Part shown: in pieces, positions 7,524 through 16,661 of the stretch | How the letters are laid out: each line of letters starts with the position of its first letter | Numbering within the stretch: position 1 is the first letter of the stretch | DNA from: Candidatus Obscuribacterales bacterium | GTDB lineage: Bacteria; Cyanobacteriota; Vampirovibrionia; Obscuribacterales; Obscuribacteraceae | DNA: 64,000 nucleotides | NCBI GenBank assembly: GCA_020634035.1 | Contig: JACKCM010000010.1 | Coordinates: 1-64,000 of the forward strand | Reading direction: 5' to 3' | Program-made: the position numbers and the translations under genes | The notes under the pieces: generated by a model | The model's input: the letters and a program-made list of their open reading frames with translations, nothing else | Told to the model about the DNA's origin: nothing | The model's database searches: none

Positions 7524-10195
7524 CAGAAGATCTGCAAACCAGAACTATCGAATCGGCTGAGGACGACGCGCGCCAGACTGCTCAGGATTCCAGCTTCGGT
7601 GCTGGTGGCGATTTCAAGAAAGATGGCGCCGGTGGTGGCAAAGATAAGAAGCCGGACTTGGTCGAGCATTCTTATTTTATGCGGGTTGCCGCTTTTGCAA
7701 TGATCATCACGGTTATAACCGGGGCCTGTATGTACGCCAATACAATCCCTGCTATGACCTGTCTTTATCTGTGGATGGCCGGTATGGGAATCTTTCTCTC
7801 CTATCGCTTCCGGGTGGAGAGACCGGTCTATGTGACTGCGATTCCGTTTGTCGGAGCTCTCATTGTTATAGGGGCTTTCGTGACGATCACTGCTCAGCAG
7901 ATCATGAGCCATAACGTCAATTTCGCGATTCCGTTTCTGCAAGTGCTGGCCGGTCTTCAGGCTTTGCACTGCTTCGATTTGAGAACCCGTGACGATTTCA
8001 GTATTTCGGTCCTGATCGCCCTTGGAGTTTTTACTTTTACCGCTCTGGTGGCAAACGATTATCTTTTCGTTCTCCTGGCTCTTTGTTTCATGGTGTCTCT
8101 CTCTTTTCTGCTCTATTTCGATGCGGTATCACGCAGTCAGGGCGTAGGTCCATCGAGGCCGGTGGGTGAGGGCAGACCGGCATCCCTGCCGAATCCGATT
8201 GCCAGCCGCAGCGCCCGGGCTGCTACCGCTGCGATTCTTATTCCGATTGTCTGCGTTCCTCTCGCCAGTGTCATGGTCTTTTTTGTGATTCCCAGAAGCG
8301 ATTCGATTATTGAATGGCTGGTCAGGGACATTGTCGGTCCACGTTTTGCTATTTCAAACTCTGCAAAAGGCAAAGGCTATAACCCCAACGTCGATAAGCC
8401 AGGCTCGAATCCACTGGGCATGGGCAAAGGCATGGACGATCCTGATGGTGAGGGTATTGGCGGAAAAGGAAGCGGTCGCGATGGTGGCAAAGGTGATCCC
8501 AAAAAAGGTATCAGCCCCCTGGGGAGGAAAGAAGGTGACCCGGGTGACACCAGCGGCATAGCCGGCGGCAAGGGCGAAGCCGGTGAAGCGGGCGAACAGG
8601 AAGAGTATGAAGAGACAGTGGAAGAGGAGCCGGAAAAGGTCGATCTTCTCGATTCAGGACAAGCTCTGGAGCAAATCGTTTTTCGGGTTCACGCACCGCG
8701 GGCCGGGTATTCCAAGCGTACTACCTATGATTTTTACGATGGTAAGACCTGGTCTCGGTCCGGTCCTATCTCTGGTATCGCTTTCAAGAAAGACAGAGGC
8801 AATGTTTTTGGTGTCGGCAATGCCAACGCTTTATTAGTGCCAGTGGACTGTCCAACAGTGGAAGTGCGCCAGCAGATTACAGTGGATTCCAAATCCCTCG
8901 GTTCATTTTTGCCTTGCTTCTGGATACCGCAGGCGGTGGGGGGAGGCTTCGATAAACTGACGGTCCAGGCCGATGGATCTTTGAAGACCGATGAACCGAT
9001 AGCGGAGGGCAAAACCTACGAAGTGGTTTCGCTTCTGCCTGTCTACAAAATAAACGAAATGCGACAGTTGCCTCTTCGAACTCGATCGGCTTTCAAAGAG
9101 TCCATTCTCGGTCCTTCGGTGAAAGAGATGGCGGAGGTCGAGGATTCTCTGGTGGAGAAGTATCTTCAGTTGCCCGCCGATCTATCGCCCAAGTTGATTA
9201 AGCTCTCTCAAAAGGTCGCCGGTCAGAAAGGAAACTGGTTCACCAGGGCTGAAAATATCTCGAGCTATTTGCGCAAAAACTGCAAGTATCAGGAAGACAT
9301 GAAAGACCGGAGCGACAACGGAGACTTTGTCTACAACTTTCTCTACCGGACAAGAAAGGGCAACTGTATAGAGTTCGCTTCTGCCTTTGTGGTCATGTGC
9401 CGGGCGGCAGGCATCCCGGCGCGTTGCGTGGGAGGCTACCTGCCTGGAGATCAGAATAAGAAAACCGGTTTCTTCGAAGTGCGGGTCAAGCACGGTCATG
9501 CCTGGGGTGAAATCTATGTGCCGAACTGGAGCTGGATTCCCTTCGATGCCACTCCGATGGGCAGTTATCCTGAAGTCGAAAAAGACGAGAATATGCTCTC
9601 GCGCCTGGCAGATCTGGGCTTTTCCAATCCGTTCGGTGGGGTGCTCTCCAATCCTTCTCCCAGCCTTGGCGCTGGACTGGGCAAAGGCATAGCCGGCTCT
9701 GAGCTGGATAAAGCGAAGCATCCTGAGAAGTTTGAAAACGCAGAGGACGAGAAGAAGAATGGCTTCGAGTTTCTTGGAGGGCTGGCAGACTTTCGCTGGG
9801 ATACGTTGGCATATATCTTTATTTTGATCGCCACCGGTGCTGTGGTCGTGCTCTATTATTCGAGCAGAAAGAAGGGCGAACTCGAGGTCCTTCCAGAAAA
9901 TGCCCGACGATCAACTTTGATTTATCTGGAGTTGCTGGGCGATCTTAAGCGATATCGAATTGTGCGATTACCTTCCGATTCTCCTAACGACCTCAAAGAG
10001 CGTATTCAATCGGCTTTCGAGAGTGTTCGCAGTGAGGGTCAGGAGATTCCCGCGGATCTCGAGCCCATGCTGGAAGAGTTTCTGGAAGTCTATAACAAGC
10101 AGCGCTTTGGCAGAGAAGAAAAAGTCGAAGAGCTGGAGGCCATGAGCGGAAAGATCAAAGAGCTGGTTCGCAGCAACAAAGTCAAGATCTCCTGA
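7520..10195 (+). CDS. Transglutaminase-domain membrane protein (TgpA-like)
   Basis: An 891-residue protein starting at GTG, with CGAGGAGAT as ribosome binding site just upstream. Order: about six hydrophobic helices in residues 50-270, a Gly/Lys-rich low-complexity linker (about 275-370), an extracytoplasmic transglutaminase-like domain, a final membrane helix near 770-790 and a cytoplasmic tail. The catalytic triad is visible: Cys in RKGNCIEFAS (about 615), His in GHAWGEIYV (about 660) and Asp in WIPFDATP (about 676). Pseudomonas TgpA has the same topology and an essential periplasmic active site. It is the last gene of the MoxR/DUF58 operon. The likely role is periplasmic protein or peptidoglycan-linked crosslinking or hydrolysis; the substrate is unknown. 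Confidence 0.88.
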   Translation: MTEDLQTRTIESAEDDARQTAQDSSFGAGGDFKKDGAGGGKDKKPDLVEHSYFMRVAAFAMIITVITGACMYANTIPAMTCLYLWMAGMGIFLSYRFRVERPVYVTAIPFVGALIVIGAFVTITAQQIMSHNVNFAIPFLQVLAGLQALHCFDLRTRDDFSISVLIALGVFTFTALVANDYLFVLLALCFMVSLSFLLYFDAVSRSQGVGPSRPVGEGRPASLPNPIASRSARAATAAILIPIVCVPLASVMVFFVIPRSDSIIEWLVRDIVGPRFAISNSAKGKGYNPNVDKPGSNPLGMGKGMDDPDGEGIGGKGSGRDGGKGDPKKGISPLGRKEGDPGDTSGIAGGKGEAGEAGEQEEYEETVEEEPEKVDLLDSGQALEQIVFRVHAPRAGYSKRTTYDFYDGKTWSRSGPISGIAFKKDRGNVFGVGNANALLVPVDCPTVEVRQQITVDSKSLGSFLPCFWIPQAVGGGFDKLTVQADGSLKTDEPIAEGKTYEVVSLLPVYKINEMRQLPLRTRSAFKESILGPSVKEMAEVEDSLVEKYLQLPADLSPKLIKLSQKVAGQKGNWFTRAENISSYLRKNCKYQEDMKDRSDNGDFVYNFLYRTRKGNCIEFASAFVVMCRAAGIPARCVGGYLPGDQNKKTGFFEVRVKHGHAWGEIYVPNWSWIPFDATPMGSYPEVEKDENMLSRLADLGFSNPFGGVLSNPSPSLGAGLGKGIAGSELDKAKHPEKFENAEDEKKNGFEFLGGLADFRWDTLAYIFILIATGAVVVLYYSSRKKGELEVLPENARRSTLIYLELLGDLKRYRIVRLPSDSPNDLKERIQSAFESVRSEGQEIPADLEPMLEEFLEVYNKQRFGREEKVEELEAMSGKIKELVRSNKVKIS

Positions 10196-10352
10196 TAACT
10201 TCGGTCGCAAAGCTAATATCTATAAGAATTTGGCTAGATTGTTTGAAAAACGGGCATATTGACAACGACGATACTTATATTTCCACGTAGAATAGTATTG
10301 TTAGAGGCTGTAGGCACTAATCACAGATCAACGATCACATAGAGAGAGAACC

Positions 10353-11645
10353 ATGGTTCAACAAGTTAGAACTACCACCGGAATGCAGCAACAGCAGGAA
10401 TTCGTTCCTCCTTATCCCAATACCATTGCGGAGACAGGTCTGAAGGAAGGTTTCCTCGAAGAACTCATTCTCAAAGACATTTATATGGTCAACTTCGCGC
10501 TCGGTCGTGAAATTGCCTCCCGTACCCAGCTACCCTTCAAAATCATCGAAGAGATTCTCGAGATTCTGAAGAAACAGCTTCTCATCGAAGTGAGAAGCTC
10601 CGGTGGTCTGGCCGACTACGAATACACTCCCACCGAAAAGGGACGTGATCGTGCCAGGGCATACTTCGACCATAACGCTTATGTAGGACCCTGTCCGGTA
10701 CCGTGGTCCAGATATGTCGACTCTCTCAAGTACCAGACTATACGTAGAGAATCGGTTACACCAAGAGATCTAGAAGTCGCCTTCTCCGACATCATGGTGA
10801 ACCGCAGAACAATCAACTCGGTCGGTCCGGCTATCAACTCCGGAAGAGGTATGTTCTTGTTCGGAGAGCCCGGTAACGGTAAAACCTCCATTGCTGAGCG
10901 TATTGTTCGAAGCTTCAAGGGGCATATCTTCATCCCTTACGCCGTCGAGATCGATGGTCAGATCGTCCGGGTCTATGATGACCATAACCACGAGCCGGTG
11001 TCTGCCGCCAACTATCCCCGGGATTATGACCACCGCTGGGTGCGTATCCAGAGACCCTGTGTGGTTGTCGGTGGTGAATTGACGATCGACATGCTCGAGT
11101 TGCAATTCGACTATGGAACCAAGCTCTACGAAGCGCCGATTCAGCTCAAGTCGAACTGCGGTCTGCTTCTCATCGATGACTTTGGTCGTCAGAGAATCGA
11201 CCACAAGTCACTCCTCAACCGCTGGATCGTCCCTCTAGAAAAACGGGTCGACTATCTTACCCTGCACACCGGTAAGAAACTGGAAGTCCCCTTCGAACAG
11301 CTCCTGGTTTTCTCCACCAACCTCAACCCTTCGGACCTTGTGGACGAGGCTTTCTTGAGAAGGATCCCTTACAAGATCAACATCACCAGTCCCACCGAGG
11401 ATGAGTTCAAGTGGATCTTCCTGCAGTACTGCCAGAGAACCGGTGTTCCCTACAACGAAGAAGCGGTCAATTATCTGATCGATTCTCAGTATCGCTCCGG
11501 TAAGCGGGCCATGCGTTGTTGCCATCCGCGCGATGTCGTCGACCAGGTCATCAACCTCTGCTCCTTCTTGCAGACCGAGCCCAGGCTCTCGAGAGAATAT
11601 CTCGACCACGCTTGTGCTGTATACTTTGCAGCCATGGGCAAATAA
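10353..11645 (+). CDS. Winged-helix AAA+ ATPase of unknown role
   Basis: A 430-residue cytoplasmic protein. Residues 25-105 look like a winged-helix domain (a helix-rich stretch followed by DYEYTPTEKGRDRAR). They are followed by an AAA+ core with Walker A GEPGNGKT at 171-178, Walker B GLLLIDDFGRQR near 268-279, a sensor-1 FSTNLNPSDL and an arginine-finger-like FLRRIPYKI. Homologues of this arrangement occur in several phyla as predicted ATPases with chaperone-like activity, but I know of no assigned function. The ATG is preceded by AGAGAGAGA. It appears monocistronic: a 157-base upstream gap and a strong terminator right after the stop. The codon use, rich in C-ending codons, suggests good expression. 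Confidence 0.8.
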   Translation: MVQQVRTTTGMQQQQEFVPPYPNTIAETGLKEGFLEELILKDIYMVNFALGREIASRTQLPFKIIEEILEILKKQLLIEVRSSGGLADYEYTPTEKGRDRARAYFDHNAYVGPCPVPWSRYVDSLKYQTIRRESVTPRDLEVAFSDIMVNRRTINSVGPAINSGRGMFLFGEPGNGKTSIAERIVRSFKGHIFIPYAVEIDGQIVRVYDDHNHEPVSAANYPRDYDHRWVRIQRPCVVVGGELTIDMLELQFDYGTKLYEAPIQLKSNCGLLLIDDFGRQRIDHKSLLNRWIVPLEKRVDYLTLHTGKKLEVPFEQLLVFSTNLNPSDLVDEAFLRRIPYKINITSPTEDEFKWIFLQYCQRTGVPYNEEAVNYLIDSQYRSGKRAMRCCHPRDVVDQVINLCSFLQTEPRLSREYLDHACAVYFAAMGK

Positions 11646-11665
11646 GAAAAAGAAGCACAGTCAGG

Positions 11666-13756
11666 TTATCGATAGAGGCCCTTTCTTCGGAAAGGGCCTT
11701 TTTTTATGCGGTGAAATAGATATTGATAGCGATAGTCACCTGCGGTTCTGTAGCGGTTCTCCGCAGCCAGGGATGAAGCCGGATAGAGTCGGGACAAGTA
11801 AAGGCAGGTAATACCATATATGGAGGCGTCGGAATCTCGGCGCATAGCTAATACATAGTCTCTGCTGCTTTCAGGAGGACCGATGCCTGTGTCCGGCAGA
11901 GGCTCTTTACGTAGTCGATTGCTCGGGCTGATGCCGTGATATTTGAGATAGCGTTCCAGCGATCTGTTCGGTGCAGGATGTTTCGATGATACTTCTGATT
12001 CAGGGGCTATGATGCTGGCTTTGCGGTCAGCGCCTATATAAATCGACTGATGGTGACCGATGATGTAGGCCGGTTCACAGAGGGGTGGTCTTGCCAGCAA
12101 TAGAATCAGCGAAAGGCTGTATAACAATACCGCCTGCATGAGCTTTTGTCCCCCGGCCAGGTTCTTTACCACCAGGTAATAGGAGGTTCCATAAAGAGCG
12201 ATACTCCAGACAGGGGGTGGACCGGTTACAAGGCTGCTGTTTTCGATAGAGGCAAGGCTGTGGGCGACATGCAGCATGTAAGACAGTGGGAGATTGGCAA
12301 GACGATCCAGTCCGAATGCCAGATAGAGAAGCGGCTCGGCAAGAGGTTTTAGAAGAGTGGCGAAGATGATGGACAGAGAGGAGAGAAAGCCGCAGATAGT
12401 AACCGGTGCCACCACCGGATCAAGCAACAAATTGGCGGCGACGAACATCAGTCCGGTCTCCCAGAAATAGTAGAGCTGAATCGGCAGAACGGCCGCCTGG
12501 GCCAGTAAAATTACCGAGACTAGCTCCAGGAGCCATTTTAACGGGCGGTTCTTTGTTGAGTCTTCGAGCCTTTGATGAAGTGGCTTGATACCGCAGATAA
12601 TGCCATAGGTGGCTGCGTAAGATAACTGTAGACCCACATCGAGAAGGCAGACCGGGTCTGTGAAAACGAAGATGAAGAGGCTGAGGCTGAGCAGTGAACA
12701 GGGATTGGGACGGCGGTAGAGAAGTCTGAGCAATACTATTAAGGACCACATCGATGCTGCCCGGGCCACCGAGGCCGAAAGTCCGGCCAGAAGCACAAAA
12801 ATTGCGATTCCTGAAAGGGCGATTATGGCAACCGTCGCTCTACGCCCTCCTTTGAAAGAGAAAAGATAAAAGATGGCTCCGACCAGAATGGACAGATTGA
12901 ACCCGGATGCGGCAAGCAGGTGAGAAAGCCCGGTCTTCCTGAAATCGGCGAGAACCTCCTTCGGCAGATCGGTGGAGCGATCTCCCAGGACTATCGATGA
13001 GAGCAAGTCTCCTTCTGTTCTATCGAGATTAGCTCGATGTTGAGAGATTATTGCCGATCTCATCTCTTCGATCATTGGCAGCTTTTGAAATTGAATATCT
13101 GACTGCGAGCGGTCTTCTGAAAGGCTGGCTATTTCAATTCTGGAGAATATGCCTTTTCTTCGCAGGGCAGTGGCTTTGTCAAATTCCCAGGGCTTTTGCC
13201 GCAGGCGATCTGTCTTGTGAAACGCCGCTTTTACCCTGCCTTCCAGGAGTAGAATCTGGCCTGTATGTAGCGGTTCAATTTTTGATTCGGTTTCGGTGTC
13301 GATATCTATTAACGCCTTTCCGCAAAGTTTTCTTCGGTCGGGAAAGAGCTCTTCTTCAATCGAAACAACCCTTCGTTTCTTGGTGCATTCGATAACAGTG
13401 CTTTTTAGAATCAAGTAGGGATGGTGTCTATGAAAGAATATGTCGTTTTCTGATGGAGCCGGTAGATGCGTGAGACTGTGATGGTAAGAGATAAATGGTA
13501 TCGCCAGTGCCACCAGGGCAAAGTGCGGTCTTGCCGAGCGCACTAGATAGATAAAGGACGCCAGGGCGATAGATACTAGCTGCCAGGCAGGATATGGCGG
13601 AAAGATAATAGCTTTCGTCTCACCCGCGGCAGCTTCGTAGCCGAATTCGAAGCCGCCGAGGCCGGCACAGGCTAGACCTGACCCAAGAGCCCAGATCAAG
13701 ACCATGGCGGTGAACACCCCGGGGGTGTCCAGTCGGTTTGACTGTTTTGCTTCCAT
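11666..13756 (-). CDS. comEC: ComEC/Rec2 family DNA-uptake channel with decayed C-terminal domain
   Basis: A 696-residue polytopic membrane protein. Near the N-terminus are hydrophobic segments and a soluble DUF4131-like domain (ILLLEGRVKAAF, FSRIEIASL). The competence domain follows, with the signature GLSHLLAASGFNLSILVGA and then about ten membrane helices. ComEC forms the inner-membrane channel for incoming single-stranded DNA. Full-length homologues end with a metallo-beta-lactamase domain that degrades the non-transported strand. Here only about 130 residues follow the last helix, and I see no HxHxDH motif, so the nuclease part looks truncated or lost. No comEA or comF lies nearby. The last residues (KKGPFRRKGLYR) are encoded by the terminator of the facing gene. 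Confidence 0.82.
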   Translation of the reverse strand: MEAKQSNRLDTPGVFTAMVLIWALGSGLACAGLGGFEFGYEAAAGETKAIIFPPYPAWQLVSIALASFIYLVRSARPHFALVALAIPFISYHHSLTHLPAPSENDIFFHRHHPYLILKSTVIECTKKRRVVSIEEELFPDRRKLCGKALIDIDTETESKIEPLHTGQILLLEGRVKAAFHKTDRLRQKPWEFDKATALRRKGIFSRIEIASLSEDRSQSDIQFQKLPMIEEMRSAIISQHRANLDRTEGDLLSSIVLGDRSTDLPKEVLADFRKTGLSHLLAASGFNLSILVGAIFYLFSFKGGRRATVAIIALSGIAIFVLLAGLSASVARAASMWSLIVLLRLLYRRPNPCSLLSLSLFIFVFTDPVCLLDVGLQLSYAATYGIICGIKPLHQRLEDSTKNRPLKWLLELVSVILLAQAAVLPIQLYYFWETGLMFVAANLLLDPVVAPVTICGFLSSLSIIFATLLKPLAEPLLYLAFGLDRLANLPLSYMLHVAHSLASIENSSLVTGPPPVWSIALYGTSYYLVVKNLAGGQKLMQAVLLYSLSLILLLARPPLCEPAYIIGHHQSIYIGADRKASIIAPESEVSSKHPAPNRSLERYLKYHGISPSNRLRKEPLPDTGIGPPESSRDYVLAMRRDSDASIYGITCLYLSRLYPASSLAAENRYRTAGDYRYQYLFHRIKKGPFRRKGLYR
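11676..11706 (+). terminator. Rho-independent terminator of the winged-helix ATPase gene
   Basis: A perfect 10-base-pair stem, AGGCCCTTTC paired with GAAAGGGCCT, with a TTCG tetraloop and a run of eight T. It starts 31 bases after the ATPase stop. It lies entirely inside the 3' end of the convergent comEC-like gene, whose last codons are therefore written by the hairpin. Confidence 0.93.
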
Positions 13757-13880
13757 GAGTTCGAATTTCTCTATCTGTTCTATAGATAGGAAAAACGAAT
13801 TTTTTGAAGACCAAGTTCAATTGCGATCCTGCATTCGCAAGAAGTTAATCTTTAAAATTCCCTACCCAGGGCAATCAGAC

Positions 13881-16415
13881 CTATCTGCGATAGAGACCGT
13901 TGTCCACGTTGAGCATATTCTTGACTCTGCTTCCCATCTGCTCTTTGACGGCAGCAGGGACGTCGTTAGCCATTTTGGCAGCCATATCATAGAGCTTTCT
14001 GAGATCGGCATTATCCGGATCGAGCGCTCTTGCGATATCGAGGGCACCATAGACTCCGTCATAGCCTTTTTGCATGACTCGACCGCTCGAATCTTTCATG
14101 GCATTCGGGAAAGGCTCTCTTTCACCCTGATCGGTGCCGAAGAGGGTGGTGCCGGCTTCAATACCGTTGCCATTCTCAAGAGAGTTCTTGGCCATTGCCA
14201 TGCGGATTATGGCTTCGTCTCTCAGGAGCTTGGCCACAAGCAGTCTGCCTTCATTGGTCTGACCTGCCATGCCCTGGAACTGACCGATTCTATTTACCGT
14301 GTCATTGAGGACCTCTTTGCGATAGACATCGTAACCCAGCTCTTTGAGGTGCAGGTGCTGCAGATCTTTGAGCAGAGTGTCCATATCGTGAGGAGTGTCG
14401 GTGATCTGACGAATTTTGATATTGGTGTCTTGCTGGAATTGACGCATTGCCGGTGCATCGACAGCGGAGTTCACCCGGGTACCGTTGGGCAGTTGCTGGC
14501 CGTTGATACGACTGTCGAGGGCCAGCTTGGCGGCTTCGCCGCTCTCTACCGAGGATACCAGCAGTTTTTCCAGAGCATAGCCGCCCAGGTCTATCTTGTT
14601 GTCTTTCAGGACATAGGTGCCTTCTGCGTTCTCCTGGCCGATACGCTTGCCGCCTTGAAAGCGGAGTTCACCCAGGGATCTGGCCAGTACAGCCATCTCC
14701 ATACGATTCTGGAATTTTTCAGCACCGCTGAGAGAGTTCCAGCGTGCGTCTCTTTCTGTCTGACCGGATGCTGATGGTGTATAGGCATTGCGCTCCTGGA
14801 ACTTAGCCCAGACAACGCCTTCGGCACCGATGCTTCTCTCTCCTACTTTGTTCCAGGAATGGACAGCAAGCTTGAGGTTGTCGAAGCTGCGGGATTTATC
14901 CAGCTGATCCATTACTTTGAGGGCAGCGGTGGTAGGCACGTCTATGTCTGAACGGGCGCTGTCACCCCAGAGGGCATCCATACCGTTGCCCAGGAGATAG
15001 GCTCCGGCAAAGGCAGCGGTTTTGACTCTCCAGTCGCCCTTCATTCTAGGAATGGTGTAAAGGGCTGCACCCATGGCCACACCGTCTTCCCAGGTGGTCC
15101 GTTTGAATGGTTCGGGAATCGCCTTGGTTATCGCCGAGTCTTTCATGGCTGTGTCGATCATGGCGCTGGCGGTCATGGCGCCGGCAAGTTTCAAGCCGGT
15201 TCCCCATTTCGAGCCGGGCTGGTGAGTCAGCAAGACCGCCGGGATGGCAATGCCGGAGATGCCGGTTTTATCCTGTACGTTGGTCACAGGGATTTCTGTG
15301 CCAGCTATAGTATTGATGCCTTTTCTGAAAGTGTCATCGCCGATGGTGAGAGTACCGGCTGCAAGAGCAGCCATGGCTATTCTGGATTTGGCGGACTTCA
15401 TGCCGCCAGCCACATCGTCGGCCACCGTGAATTTTTGCGATTGTTTCGAGAGGGAGCCCAGCTCACCGGCTTTGTCATCGAGGAGCTTGATCACTTCATC
15501 TCCATCGAGTTTAGCCGCACCAGAGGTTGTCGACCAGGTCTTGCCACTCAGATTGAGTCCGCTATGCGAGAGGACATCGTCTCCCAGTTGGGCAACTCTA
15601 TCGGCCGAGTTTATACCGCGGGCTTCGGAGAGCTTCTGCTGTACCCGAGCCAGTCTCATCTGATCGGCTTCACTCATGAGAGTCCGCGCTTCGGGATTCT
15701 TGATCTCCCGACCGGCAGCTTTCATTCCGGCTTCTCTTTCGAGGTTGGCGGCAATCTCCTGTTGTTCTGCAAGGATACGCTCGGTTCTAAGAGCTGCAGC
15801 GTCAAGACCTTCGTCGATGGCCGTCAGGGCATCGGTCTTGCCATAGGCCCGGTCGAACCACTGACCAGGAGTGATGGCGGTGCGATGATTGTACGAACGG
15901 TTATAGTTTTCGATGGCTGATTTGAAAGGTGTGCTTTCCGAAGTAGCCAGTTTTTCCATGGCCGGGTCGACAATTTTTAGCTGGGTCAGGGCAAGAGCCG
16001 CTGTGCTGCCTCCAGCCATCGCGGTGGTTTGAATCCAACCGTCATTGCCTTTGACTCGGTTACGCCCGTCGATGGTATCGGTAATTGACTTGAGCTGTTG
16101 ATCCAGCACGGTGTTGTTGTGCTGATCTATTATGCCGCCGGGTCCGAGCTTGTCTCTGTGCTGCTCGGTAAAAGTCTGAGTCGGAAAAAGACCAGGGGTT
16201 GCCGTGTCCTGGTTGTTGCCCCGTCCTCTATCTGTCCCGTTCGCCTGACCGTTATCGGGAGTAGTTCTATATGGATCGTGGGTCGGTTTCTTATTTGGGT
16301 CGTCCTGGGCGAACGGTACTGTCCGCAGAACGTCGTCGCCGTATCTTGCTCTGCCCAGCGAAGGGCTGTTCTTCTCTTGAGGCGGTTCGAATTCGAATGG
16401 TGAGCCTTGGGGCAT
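13881..16415 (-). CDS. Large protein of unknown function (844 residues)
   Basis: I do not recognise this protein. The first 100 residues are polar, Pro/Gly/Asn-rich and likely disordered. After that come long alpha-helical stretches, several Ala/Gly-rich mildly hydrophobic segments (around residues 340-470, e.g. KLAGAMTASAMIDTAMKDS) that are too weak to be sure membrane helices, and a helical C-terminus with several KLL and LRKLYDMA-type repeats. There is no signal peptide, Cys cluster or catalytic motif that I can identify. The gene stands alone on the minus strand. The ATG is preceded by AGAGGA. It may be specific to this lineage. Confidence 0.75.
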   Translation of the reverse strand: MPQGSPFEFEPPQEKNSPSLGRARYGDDVLRTVPFAQDDPNKKPTHDPYRTTPDNGQANGTDRGRGNNQDTATPGLFPTQTFTEQHRDKLGPGGIIDQHNNTVLDQQLKSITDTIDGRNRVKGNDGWIQTTAMAGGSTAALALTQLKIVDPAMEKLATSESTPFKSAIENYNRSYNHRTAITPGQWFDRAYGKTDALTAIDEGLDAAALRTERILAEQQEIAANLEREAGMKAAGREIKNPEARTLMSEADQMRLARVQQKLSEARGINSADRVAQLGDDVLSHSGLNLSGKTWSTTSGAAKLDGDEVIKLLDDKAGELGSLSKQSQKFTVADDVAGGMKSAKSRIAMAALAAGTLTIGDDTFRKGINTIAGTEIPVTNVQDKTGISGIAIPAVLLTHQPGSKWGTGLKLAGAMTASAMIDTAMKDSAITKAIPEPFKRTTWEDGVAMGAALYTIPRMKGDWRVKTAAFAGAYLLGNGMDALWGDSARSDIDVPTTAALKVMDQLDKSRSFDNLKLAVHSWNKVGERSIGAEGVVWAKFQERNAYTPSASGQTERDARWNSLSGAEKFQNRMEMAVLARSLGELRFQGGKRIGQENAEGTYVLKDNKIDLGGYALEKLLVSSVESGEAAKLALDSRINGQQLPNGTRVNSAVDAPAMRQFQQDTNIKIRQITDTPHDMDTLLKDLQHLHLKELGYDVYRKEVLNDTVNRIGQFQGMAGQTNEGRLLVAKLLRDEAIIRMAMAKNSLENGNGIEAGTTLFGTDQGEREPFPNAMKDSSGRVMQKGYDGVYGALDIARALDPDNADLRKLYDMAAKMANDVPAAVKEQMGSRVKNMLNVDNGLYRR

Positions 16416-16600
16416 TTTACAATCCTCTTCTATAAACTACTTGCAGCTAAATTGGTTCAGGCAGTTTTGCAAGTTCGACTCAATATTAGTTGAATCTAAC
16501 CAGCATGGTAAATGGGATGGCAGCGGTTGTCCGTGGTGGTTTTCCCATCTGAGAGATTAAATCTGGACGGATCCGGCAAAATCGAGCCGATCTTGACCCG

Positions 16601-16632
16601 GAAACAAAACCATCCCTTATGCAAGGGATGGT
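16601..16632 (-). terminator. Rho-independent terminator downstream of dcd
   Basis: A 10-base-pair perfect inverted repeat, ACCATCCCTT / AAGGGATGGT, with a 4-base loop. On the minus strand it is followed by TTTGTTTC. It sits 30 bases past the dcd stop codon. Confidence 0.85.
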
Positions 16633-16661
16633 CTTTAACTGTTGATATTGAGGCTCTGAAT

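Noticed and set aside
13704..14774. A 356-residue plus-strand frame opposite the 844-residue gene and the comEC start
   Set aside because: No ribosome site, mixed hydrophobic and His/Cys-rich composition, and it crosses the boundary of two minus-strand genes. The minus-strand reading is longer and better initiated.
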